A program made the translations under genes and the position numbers. A stretch of 64,000 bases of DNA, from the NCBI RefSeq assembly GCF_026151205.1, contig NC_087074.1, positions 10,511,226 through 10,575,225 of the forward strand, read 5' to 3'. Origin of the DNA: Bolinopsis microptera (Eukaryota; Ctenophora; Tentaculata; Lobata; Bolinopsidae). The notes under the pieces were generated by a model. That model worked only from the letters and a program-made list of their open reading frames with translations, searched no databases and was not told where the DNA came from. Below are positions 54,641-64,000 of this stretch, piece by piece (the first letter of the stretch is position 1; the number at the start of each line of letters is the position of its first letter).

Positions 54641-56954
54641 AACTTATAGATGAGCAGTAGGAGCAACACTCATCATCATTCCTAGCCTCCAGCTGGTCTT
54701 CCTTACAATTAAGAGTTGGACACACTTTTTCTTGGCACGTCATCTCCCCTACATCTTGACAGGTACAGGTTTGGCACTCTGCTTTCTTTTCTATAATTTC
54801 TCCGTTCTGCATATTGATAAGGTTTATAATAATAGAAATAAATTCTTATTTCTAAAAAGCAATTGGAAAAAGGTTCCCAAGATGTGTTATTTCTCGTATC
54901 ACTGAATGTCGTCATAGTCACTTACATCGCATATATATCCCTCGTAGAGACACTTGCACCCACTAGCTTCCACACAAAGTCCATCCTGTAGGAACTGGCC
55001 TTCTGGACAGAAACACCCTGCAACAGTCCCGGTCTTCGACGGGTCCCTGTTGAGGCAAGTTGGTACTGGGGTGGCTCCGTCAGGTATGTACACTGTTGGT
55101 TCAGGACAATCGTACGCTGAGGAAAAGATAAGAGTCAGCTCAGTTTTTTTAGATTTCTTATACCAGAAATAGGCCCAGTTCCAAGCTCTGTCATAATATT
55201 ATGTCGGAATAAATAAGTTCAACCGGAACATTTTTGTAGAAAAATAAAAAAAGTTTTGGAACTTAGGAATTACTTTTAATTGCAAATGTATCATCGTATG
55301 GTTTCCAATAATATTAATAACTTACGACAGAATGCGACATTTTCTCTCCATTGGGCGGCATCAAAGCCGTTATTTTGACATTGCGTGGCGTACACGTCAA
55401 ATTGAGGACAAGCACACGCCTGAAGAAAGATCATTACAGGTAAAACTGGAAGTGTTTTAGTATGGATATAGAAGGAACATTGGACAGAATCATGCCACCA
55501 ACAAAAAATATTGAGACTTTTTGTTTCTTTAAGTCAAAACAACTGCCGGGTACTTTGCTTGGCTAAAAGTATACAGCTTAAAACGAATTCGATTAATGCG
55601 TTAATGTGCTCTAACTTTTTCCAAATGACATTGACACACGTCCATCATACAGTCCTTCATGGGACCACCGTTTCTATCTCCAACCGGTACTGCGTCATTA
55701 CATTGCTTGAACGGGTCATCTAGGAGAGATTGGTTTGATAAGTTGTTCTCTGAACCGTTAACGGGGTCAAACAGGTCCAGTTTTTAAGTTCGGGAATATT
55801 ATCAGAGATTAAGACACAATTCACTGTCCTAATACCTTGTCCAGTGAATTTTATGAAAATTATAATTGAGACTGCTTACTCAGGAGAGCAGAACATATAG
55901 CCTCAGCTTCGTTGTGCAGGTTCCCGTTTTCCGTGCAAACATCTAGTTCGGGAGGAGGAGCAGGATCACAGTTCTCATCAGACTCCTGGTGCATTATTCC
56001 CAAGCTGTTTGCACTTCCTCCCGTCAGATCATCGTTAGGGTCCCCGTTCCAGTTCCCACACATACCCTCCGTTATAGCAGCACACGACCCGTGGAGCCAC
56101 ATTTCAGCGTTGATATAAGAACCACCGTTGGTAGCACGCAGACGCACGGACGGGTTTCTGTCCTTGTTGTGCAGCCTTATTTCAAGTTGACCATTGTTGA
56201 TGATTTCAACCTTATCTCCGTTGTTGTAATGTTTAATGTAGGGAATTTGAACCTGGTAAGTTTATCATTTGCAGATTAATATATTATGAGATTTGGGAAA
56301 GCCTGTTATTCACAATTTTGAATTTTGTACGAAAGTCTTGATTAATAATATTTTGGGACTAGGTGGCAACCCACAAATTTTGATTTAACACTATAGCACT
56401 TGACATTTGTAGAAAATTGTAATAAATATTGAATTACTCACTGCGGTATCATCGACCTTTGACTGCCAACCCCTCTCAATGGAAAACTTGGTTCCCTTGA
56501 AAATCAACTTAATTTGTTCGGTGTATCTTGGTGCTCGATTATGAAGATCAACGTTCTTGAAATTTACGTGAAATAAGAATTGTGATAACAAATGTTGCAG
56601 TTTGTAATATTCACAATTTATTGCAGTATCTCATTAAATTATAACATGAAATTCGGGTATGAGCAGATCAAAAGGGTAACTGGGATCGCATAATACTATG
56701 TTTGAATGTTGTATAAGGAAACCACGAACTAATAAGGTCCTGTTAATTAATTTCTTGATAACATTTGAAGCACATTTACTGACCACAATTGTACCTAATC
56801 ACAATTCTATGATAAAGAAGAAGCTAAACAATAAAACTTACAACAAAGTCGCCACAGCTGGCTGCCTGGTAAGTACATTTTCCATGAAAATCATAGTATT
56901 TTCCGTCAAACGACCTGTAGTGAGGATCACTAGAGCTGGAACAATAACCTGGTA
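54641..56954 (-). CDS. VWD-C8-TIL-VWC module 1 (one splice acceptor lost)
   Basis: Exons on the minus strand: 56954-56842 (VWD start, SDPHYRSFDGKYYDFHGKC), 56567-56442 (VWD), 56252-55880 (VWD end, GMCGNWNGDPNDD), 55749-55616 (C8 first half, CMMDVCQC), 55419-55326 (C8 second half, WRENVAFC), 55116-54926 (TIL), 54806-54641 (VWC, CQTCTCQD to DDECCSYC). The acceptor of exon 56567-56442 reads TTTCAC instead of TTTCAG in module 2, so this exon may be skipped or the module impaired. GDPHY is SDPHY here. Exon lengths otherwise equal module 2. The last donor is phase 1, compatible with the Ig exons. Confidence 0.75.
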
Positions 56955-57016
56955 CTGAAATTAATTTGGTGAGGACTAATTTACTGTAGTAATAAATCCT
57001 TATCAACATTGTACTA

Positions 57017-57104
57017 TTGTAGGTTAATTACCTGCCAAGACGCACGCCGAGTTGGACCAGTCGAAGGTTCGGAACAAATATTTTAAGAGTATCACCTGTT
57101 AAAA
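57017..57104 (+). repeat. Dispersed repeat of about 90 bp, copy 3
   Basis: Starts TTGTAGGTTAATTACCTGCC, contains GCCGAGTTGGACCAGTCG and ends ATCACCTGTTAA. It precedes VWD module 1 in the same relative place as copy 4 before module 2, so these two copies share the segmental duplication. Confidence 0.85.
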
Positions 57105-57112
57105 TCAACATA

Positions 57113-57480
57113 GCGTGTCTTTTAAGGATCTGTGTTGGGTCCTTTACTTTTTCTCATTTATATTAAATTATAAACATTTACAGATGTAGTATCTTAAAAT
57201 ACATTAGGTCCTCGAAGCATTTGTACCATGTTTGCTGAAGATACGAATATCATAGTAGCGGCAGAAAACAAGGAACAGGCATATAGAATTGCAAATGGAA
57301 TTTTTGTTGAAGGTGTATATTAAATAATATGCGCCATAATCTTTTGCACTTAAATGTTGAAAAAATCTTGTTACATGTACTTTTAGCCCACGAAACGTAA
57401 AAATGTAAATAAAAGGGAAAGTAGTGAGAGTCTAGAAATTGATAGTAGATCCCGATCGAACAAGTCACCGAAATGAAATT
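57113..57480 (+). pseudogene. Decayed CR1-like LINE RT fragment
   Basis: Reading across frames on the plus strand gives GSVLGPLLFLIYIN, then MFAEDTNIIVAAENKEQA (the FADD box altered to FAED) and LHLNVEKSCYMYFSPRN, in the right order and spacing for a CR1/L2 RT. Frame changes and stops separate the pieces. It lies between the two VWD modules. Confidence 0.75.
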
Positions 57481-57821
57481 TGTAAGTGTTAACATTTACG
57501 ATATAAACTGTGTTGGATACCTCTTATCAAGAAAGTAGAAACTAATTAAGAAATTAAACAGTATTTAGGTGGTCTTATCTATGGAATAAAAACGACTTAT
57601 TTTTTATCATTTATGCCTTTTTACATTAACCATTATGCAACTAACGGAACGGAATTTTTGAAGTATATGAGTATAATATGGCAATACCCAGTGAAATAAT
57701 TTATTTGGTTGTTATATTATTATTAATTGATTGATGATAAGTGATAAAATTGTTTTTTTTTCTAAAAGGAAACAAATTGTCATTTCTAGTACCAACCCAA
57801 TATTCTACTCTCCGTTATCAG

Positions 57822-60800
57822 TTATAACCTACATTTAGTACACGTGGACTTGCAATCCTCAGGATTTGTCCATTTCTCAGTGCTTCCCGGACAGACAAGA
57901 GTTTCGTCACCACACACACAGTTGATACCCGCCTCAAAACAAGTACAAGTTTTTCCATCTTCTCCAGGCCACTGCTCTCCTCCAGAGTAGACTGTTCCAT
58001 CTTCAGCAGTACAGTTTATAGATTTACAGTAGGAACAGCACTCATCATCATTCCTAGCCTCCAGCTGGTCTTCCTTACAATTAAGAGTTGGGCACACTTT
58101 TTCTTGACACGTCATCTCCCCTGCATCTTGACAGGTACAGGTTTGGCACTCTGCTTTCTTTTCTATAGTTTCTCCGTTCTACATATTGATAGGTTTTATA
58201 ATAGGAATAAATTCTTATTTCTAAAAAGCAATTGGAAAAAGGTTCTAAAAATGTGTTATTTCTCGTGTCACTGAATGTCGTCATAGTAACTCACATCGTA
58301 TATATGTCCCTCGTAGAGACACTTGCACCCACTAGCTTCCACACAAAGTCCATCCTGTAGGAACTGGCCTTCTGGACAGAAACACCCTGCAACAGTCCCG
58401 GTCTTCGACGGGTCCCTGTTGAGGCAAGTTGGTACTGGGGTGGCTCCGTCAGGTAGGTACACTGTTGGTTCAGGACAGTCGTACGCTGAGGGAAAGATAA
58501 GGGTCAGTTCAGTTTTTGAAGATATCTAATTCCAGAAATAGGCCCAGTTACAGGCCCTGTCATAATATTATGTCGGAATAAATAAGTTCAACCGGAACAT
58601 TTAACAGCATATTTTCCCTGCATTTTTCAAAAAGATTTTTCAAAAAAAAACGGTTTTGGAACTTAGAAATTACTTTTCATTGCAAATATATCATCGTCTG
58701 GTTTCAATAATAACTTACGACAGAATGCTACATTTTCTCTCCAATGGGCGGCATCAAAGCCGTTATTTTGACATTGCGTGGCGTACACGTCAAATTGAGG
58801 ACAAGCACACGCCTGAAGAAAGATCATTACTGGTAAAACTGGAGTCTGGAAGTGTTTTAGTATGGATATAGAAGGAACATTGGACAGAATCATGCCACCA
58901 ACACAACATATTGAGACTATTTGATTCTTTAAGTCAAAACAACTGCCGGGTACTTTGCTTGGCTAACAATACTTACTTACTTGTACTTGATTAGGTCTCC
59001 TCAATCATTCGAGTGGCCTGCACCAATGAACTCCCGTTTGTGACGTATCATCTCCCTCCAAAGTTTGCGGTCATTAGCCATCTCGCTCGCTCCTTCTAGG
59101 TCTATGTCAGTGTTTCCTGTAAACGCTGCAGCATCTTCCAGCAAACATTTCCTCCAGTTCTTTCTTGGACGGCCCCTAGATCTTCTCCCATGGGCAGGGG
59201 TCCAGTTAAGCAGGTACTTAGGAAGCCTAGTGTCTGGCATTCTGGTGACATGGCCAAACCAACGCAGGCAGTTTGCTCCTATGTACGTCTCTACTGGATT
59301 TATCTTTGCACGCTCCAGCACTTCAGTGTTTCTAACCCGATCGAGCCATCTTATCCTAAGTATTCTCCTCAAGCAACGCTGATGGAACACTTCAAAGCGA
59401 TGTAGCTGCTTTTTGGTTGTGTTCCAAACCTCACTACCATATAACAATATTGTCAAAACCGCTGCCTTATAAATCCTGATCTTTGTATAAGACTGGATGT
59501 TGCGGTTTTTCCATATATTACTCAGTTGATTGAAAGCTCCGGAAGCTTTCTGAATCCTGGCTGACAGCTCACGGTCGATAGTACCGTCGCTGGAAATAAT
59601 TGTACCTAAGTACGTAAAGTCACTAACTTGCTGCACTGGCGTGTCTTCAACAGTACTTTTAAAGTACGCTGGTACGATTTTTATCTTATTAAATTGCTGT
59701 TCAATATCTATTTTAGTAAACATTAACTGGGGTAGTAAAACCCAGTTCCCAATCAAACAGTGATGTTCACTGTGGCTTCTTTCGTGTATGGCCGTTGAGA
59801 GGTTGCTTTACCAATGACCATAGCCTCAGTCTTTTTACCATTGATTCTGAGACCTCCCTGGGCACCATACATACACAAAAGGTCAGTTGTTTCTTGAAGA
59901 CCTTCCTCGCTGTTATCCAGTACAGCCATGTCATCTGCATAATCTGTATCTAACACAGTGATATCATCAACAAGCGGACTGATAGATCTTTGAAGAACCG
60001 CTCCGTGGGACACCACTTTGTTGCTTTCTGTTCTCTCAGCAGCCACATTGAGGCAGACATTAAAAAGTGGGGGACCCTGAATGTCTCCTTGGCCACTGCC
60101 TGAACTTACTTCAAACCATTCTGATAGTTCACCATTGTGTCTAACAGCACTAACAGTTCCATTAAAGAATGCCTGTATTATTCGAATGTATTTACATGGC
60201 AGGCCATAATGACTGAAAGCTTCCCAAATATAATTCCTGTCGATGGAATCAAAAGCTGCCTTGAAGTCCACAAAATTTACATACAGGGGGAGATTATATT
60301 CAATGCAGTTATGTATAATAGTGCGGAGTGAATAAATCTGATCAATGCATGATCTGTTCTTTCTAAACCCACACTGATTGTCTCGTAGCAAACTTTCTAA
60401 ACCGTCACTCATGCGTTGTAATATGATGATTTGATACAGTTTAGATGCTGTAGATCTTAGAGTGATCCCCCTATTATTGGAGCAATGAGAGGTATCACCC
60501 TTCTTTGGTACAATTATCACGATGCCTTTCAGCCAGTCGTCAGGCATTGCTTCTGAATTCCAAACTTTAGAGAACAATTTCTCCATCCTATCCACAAGAC
60601 CACTTGCCCCATACTTTAACTGCTCATTAGAGATTTCGTCGATCCCAGCACTTTTGTGGTTCTTCAATTTTTTGAGACAGTTTAAAATCTCAAGTCTAGT
60701 GGGGGGACCATCACCATCACCAAGATAAGGAAAGCATGGAACCACTTCAAGATGGTCCAGGTCAGACAGATCCGCATTCGTGGGAGGAGGGTTTAATAGC

Positions 60801-62792
60801 TCCGAAAAATGTTCTCCCCATCTCTCTCTCTGAGCAGAGGGATCAGCAATCAACTTCCCGGATTTGTCTCTTACAGCAGTTGATTTTCGATTCTTCTTAC
60901 CGGACAGTGTTTTTATCCGTTGCCAGACTTCCCTTTGCCGGCCATGAACAGCAGCTGTTTCCAGATCTGCTGCAACTCTAAGAGCCCAATTCTCGTCGTC
61001 TTTCCTGCAGCTCTTTTTGACAAGTTTGTTGGCCCGAGAATACTCGCTCCTATTGTTGTTGTCACTAGGCGCCATCTGTTTAATCTTACTGCGTTCTGCA
61101 ATAAGGCTTTTTGTCTCCTGAGACAAATGCTGCTGCTTTCTGCGCCGGGGGCGCTCACCCAGTACCTCCATAGACACTTCTTTAATAGTATCCTTAACTA
61201 ATGTCCATTCTCCATCAAGATTCTCCTCCATTGGTAGGCAGCTAAAACGATTTTGAAGAGCAATGCAGTACTCTTCAACCTTGGACTGATCTCTAAGATT
61301 CTCAATTGCTGGAGATATCCTACGAGAGGCGTTCATTTTTTGAACTGCCATAAGTTTGACTCTAAATTGACCCCGAACCAAATAATGATCGGAGCTAACA
61401 ATAAACAGCTTAAAACGAATTCGATTAATGCATCAATGTGCTCTAACTTTTTCCAAATGACATTGACACACGTCCATCATACAGTCCTTCATGGGACCAC
61501 CGTTTCTATCTCCAACCGGTACTGCGTCATTACATTGCTTGAACGGGTCATCTAGGAGAGATTGGTTTGATAAGTTGTTCTCTGAACCGTTAACGGGGTC
61601 AAACAGGTCCAGTTTTTAAGTTCGGGAATATTATCAGAGATTAAGACACAATTCACTGTCCTAATACCTTGTCCAGTGAATTTTATGAAAATTATAATTG
61701 AGACTGCTTACTCAGGAGAGCAGAACATATAGCCTCAGCTTCGTTGTGCAGGTTCCCGTTTTCCGTGCAAACATCTAGTTCGGGAGGAGGAGCAGGATCA
61801 CAGTTCTCATCAGACTCCTGGTGCATTATTCCCAAGCTGTTTGCACTTCCTCCCGTCAGATCATCGTTAGGGTCCCCGTTCCAGTTCCCACACATACCCT
61901 CCGTTGTGTTTGCACAAGATTCGTGGAGCCACATTTCAGCGTTGATATAAGAACCACCGTTGGTAGCACGCAGACGCACGGACGGGTTTCTGTCCTTGTT
62001 GTGCAGCCTTATTTCAAGTTGACCATTGTTGATGATTTCAACCGTATCTCCGTTGTTATAATGTTTAATGTAGGGAATTTGAACCTGGTAAGTTTACCAT
62101 TTGCAGATTAATATTTTATGAGATTTGGGAAAGCCTGTTATTCACAATTTTGAATTTTGTACGAAAGTCTTGATTAATAATATTTTGGGACTAGGTGGCA
62201 ACCCACAAATTTTGATTTAACACTATAGCACTTGACATTTGTAGAAAATTGTAATAAATATTGAATTACTCACTGCGGTATCATCGACCTTTGACTGCCA
62301 ACCCCTCTCAATGGAAAACTTGGTTCCCTTGAAAATCAACTTAATTTGTTCGGTGTATCTTGGTGCTCGATTATGAAGATCAACGTTCTTGAAATTTACC
62401 TGAAATAAGAATTGTGATAACAAATGTTGCAGTTTGTAATATTCACAATTTATTGCAGTATCTCATTAAATTATAACATGAAATTCGGGTGTGAGCAGAT
62501 CAAAAGGGTAACTGGGATCGCATAATACTATGTTTGAATGTTGTATAAGGACACCACGAACTAATAAGGTCCTGTTAATTAATTTCTTGATAACATTTGA
62601 AGCACATCCACCAACCAAAATTATTGTACCTTATAATCACAATTCAATGATAAAGAAGAAGCTAAACAATAAAACTTACAACAAAGTCGCCACAGCTGGC
62701 TGCCTGGTAAGTACATTTTCCATGAAAATCATAGTATTTTCCGTCAAACGACCTGTAGTGAGGATCTCCGGAGCTGGAACAATATCCTGGTA
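57822..62792 (-). CDS. VWD-C8-TIL-VWC module 2 (split by a LINE insertion)
   Basis: Exons: 62792-62680 (VWD start, GDPHYRSFDGKYYDFHGKC), 62399-62274, 62084-61712 (GMCGNWNGDPNDD), 61581-61448 (C8, DDPFKQCNDAVPVGDRN), 58812-58719 (C8, WRENVAFC), 58485-58295 (TIL, CFCPEGQFLQDGLC), 58178 to about 57822 (VWC, then a second Cys-rich stretch GEDGKTCTCFEAGINCVC). The LINE 58972-61394 lies in the C8 intron. Such modules build disulfide-linked polymers in mucins, tectorins and zonadhesin. The last exon ends in a stop at 57822 unless a donor such as GTACTA or GTTATA is used, so the link to module 1 is unproven. Confidence 0.7.
58972..61394 (-). mobile_element. 5'-truncated LINE inserted in the C8 intron
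   Basis: A 10-bp target duplication GCTAACAATA flanks it (58962-58971 and 61395-61404). The intron of module 1 near 55560 shows the uninterrupted sequence. The 3' tail on the minus strand is a short AAGT repeat (CAAGTACAAGTAAGTAAG), not poly-A. The 5' end starts within the last part of the endonuclease (SSDHYLVRGQ), so most of the endonuclease is missing. Confidence 0.9.
59001..61381 (-). pseudogene. LINE ORF2 remnant: RT and C-terminal domain in two frames
   Basis: Frame one (61381-59753) holds the RT: NHKSAGIDEISNEQLKYG, NRGITLRSTASKLYQIIIL, FRKNRSCIDQI, DFKAAFDSIDR, SGSGQGDIQGPPLF and the YADD active site, then KKTEAM. Frame two (59756-59001) continues with FTYLGTIISSDG, YGSEVW, LRWFGHVTRM and GRRSRGRPRKNWRKCL. 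The break lies near 59755. The C-terminal pattern is common in RTE-like and related LINEs. With the endonuclease gone and the frame broken, it is not functional. Confidence 0.85.
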
Positions 62793-62854
62793 CTGAAATT
62801 AATTTGGTGAGCACTAATTTACTGTAGTAATAAATCCTTATCAACATTTTACAA

Positions 62855-62941
62855 TTGTAGTTTAATAACCTGCCAAGACGTTCGCCGAGTTGGACTCGTC
62901 GAAGGTTCGGAACAAATATTTTACGAGTACCACCTGTTAAA
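62855..62941 (+). repeat. Dispersed repeat of about 90 bp, copy 4
   Basis: TTGTAGTTTAATAACCTGCC, then GCCGAGTTGGACTCGTCG, AACAAATATTTTACGAGTAC and CACCTGTTAA. Paralogous position to copy 3. Confidence 0.85.
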
Positions 62942-62963
62942 AATAAAATCAGCATAGCGTGTT

Positions 62964-63196
62964 GTTCACTATAAACTAACCTGTTATTCCTAATAGGCAT
63001 GTTTGTTTTATACCTACTCAGCAAAGTCAGCTACATCATCAGCTACAACATCAGACAGTGACCTGGTCTCCTTTAGGGTGTTATACAAGAACTAATTGTT
63101 TATCTTTATTAATTGTTTGTATTTATATTTATCATTTGATTAAACAGTATTCGATTAAAGTGTTTCACGGTCAATCTAATAGGAACAAATTAAACA
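62964..63196 (+). repeat. Putative 5' LTR of a copia-like element
   Basis: TGTTCACTATAAAC to AAATTAAACA gives TG/CA ends and 233 bp. The left edge is where the segmental duplication with 57.1 kb stops matching (AGCATAGCGTGT). A primer-site-like TGGTAGCAGGAAC begins 1 nt after the end. The partner LTR lies outside the window, so the call rests on these signs alone. Confidence 0.6.
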
Positions 63197-63197
63197 T

Positions 63198-63210
63198 TGG
63201 TAGCAGGAAC
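63198..63210 (+). promoter_or_regulatory. Candidate primer-binding site of the copia-like element
   Basis: TGGTAGCAGGAAC resembles the initiator-methionine tRNA sites typical of Ty1/copia elements (TGGTAnCAGAGC) and sits 1 nt after the inferred LTR. Confidence 0.55.
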
Positions 63211-63265
63211 ATTGGTAACGTCACACACCATCATTTTCATTGTCACGTAACCCTCTCCCACAGGT

Positions 63266-64000
63266 ATGGTCAAGCAGATAAAAGCTCCTAAGTGGAATGG
63301 AGACTATGACAGATATAAAAAGATGTTGATTATATGGCTCCGAACAATCGAAGAGACCAATACGGATAGTGACATAGTATCTGCAGTAATTCTGGGATTG
63401 GATAAAGCAACTGGAGATAACAATCAGGCTTGTGATTTAATACTGGACATGGATGAAGATAGACTCTATCCTAATTTGGATATAATGGCAGGAGTTGGAG
63501 AAGAAGTTACTGGTGCAGATAGAGATGCAGCCATTAAGAAATATTTTGATGATCAAATGAAAGAGTTTCCTGAGAAGAAAGTTACTGTGGGTAACAAGGA
63601 AAGAATAATTCCTGGATTAAACACAATTCTAACAGCTCTGCATGAGAAATTTGGTCTAAAAAGGGAAGAAAAGATGTTCAGAGACTATGAGGAATACGCC
63701 AATCTTTGTAGGGACAAGAGTAAAGAGTCTATGAAGGATTATATAATCAAAGCAGAGACACTTACAAGAAAGCTGGCTAAGCACAAAATTATGATTCCTG
63801 ACATGGTGTTGGCTTATAACCTATTAAAAGGAGCTAATCTTGGAAAAGAAGAAAAGTTGGCTAGAACATCAGTAGACAGTATGACATTTGAAAGCATGAA
63901 AAAGACTTTGATAAAAATGTCTGATGGTATCATGGAGATTGGATCTAGTGAATCCAAAATTACTCCTAAAATCAAAGTTAAAGAAGAACCTATCATGTAT
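63266..64000 (+). CDS. Copia-like gag, partial (runs off the window)
   Basis: The frame is open from ATG 63266 to the window end (245 codons). It begins MVKQIKAPKWNGDYDRYKK and has copia-gag features: an N-terminal W-N-G-x-Y segment, the helix SMKDYIIKAESLTRKLAKHK followed by MIPDMVLAYNLLKGA, and a Lys/Glu-rich continuation. The zinc knuckle, protease and RT would lie beyond the edge. It is intact so far. Confidence 0.7.
   Translation, partial: MVKQIKAPKWNGDYDRYKKMLIIWLRTIEETNTDSDIVSAVILGLDKATGDNNQACDLILDMDEDRLYPNLDIMAGVGEEVTGADRDAAIKKYFDDQMKEFPEKKVTVGNKERIIPGLNTILTALHEKFGLKREEKMFRDYEEYANLCRDKSKESMKDYIIKAETLTRKLAKHKIMIPDMVLAYNLLKGANLGKEEKLARTSVDSMTFESMKKTLIKMSDGIMEIGSSESKITPKIKVKEEPIMY

Noticed and set aside
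1-64000. tRNA, rRNA or snRNA genes
   Set aside because: None recognised by eye on either strand; only primer-site-like tRNA complements in the LTR elements. A covariance-model scan would be needed to exclude them.

Overview
This 64-kb window is animal nuclear DNA. The genes are split by GT-AG introns, they encode animal extracellular modules (VWD, C8, TIL, VWC, Ig, CCP/sushi, ZP) and a 12-helix transporter, and the DNA is AT-rich and full of LINEs, LTR elements, MITE-like palindromes and minisatellites. The style fits an early-branching marine invertebrate (cnidarian- or ctenophore-like), but the sequence alone does not fix the species.

Layout. (1) 1-5.2 kb: a nearly complete CR1/L2-type LINE on the minus strand (ORF1 with an SGNH esterase, ORF2 with PHD-like finger, endonuclease and RT), followed by a truncated copy of an ORF1-only LINE. 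(2) 6.47-23.22 kb, plus strand: an 11-exon SLC46-like major-facilitator gene, reconstructed here as 496 codons plus stop. Intron 2 holds a 1.7-kb 19-bp minisatellite. Intron 3 holds a 3.7-kb 47-bp minisatellite whose unit copies the intron-3/exon-4 splice acceptor about 78 times. Intron 5 hosts an intronless secreted double-PLAT gene on the opposite strand. (3) 24.4-25.7 kb: a 1.33-kb hairpin MITE. (4) 25.8 to about 62.8 kb, minus strand: what looks like one large tectorin-like matrix gene, with two VWD-C8-TIL-VWC modules, seven Ig exons, a sushi exon, a split ZP domain with a furin-type site, an Ig-like domain and a hydrophobic C-terminal tail. Its introns carry a LINE fragment, a 2.7-kb piggyBac-like palindrome, an ORF1-only LINE, a 14.4-kb LTR retroelement, a decayed LINE and a 5'-truncated LINE. 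(5) 62.96 kb to the end: the 5' LTR and gag of a copia-like element, cut by the window edge.

The most unusual object is the LTR retroelement at 37,138-51,532 (minus strand). Its LTRs (670/671 bp) differ at two positions that I can see, its target duplication is TTGT, and it has a candidate primer site, a polypurine tract and gag-pol linked by a -1 slippery site. Beyond pol it carries two successive envelope-like glycoprotein genes that meet in a TGATG overlap. A 3-kb region before the 3' LTR holds an unknown 211-codon ORF, an F-box protein gene and an antisense gene with two introns of about 100 bp. This resembles a complex retrovirus in layout, although pol is of Ty3/gypsy type. The second envelope gene is broken by two frame changes.

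Exon coordinates were read by eye from splice consensus, reading frame and domain continuity. They are models, not transcript data.
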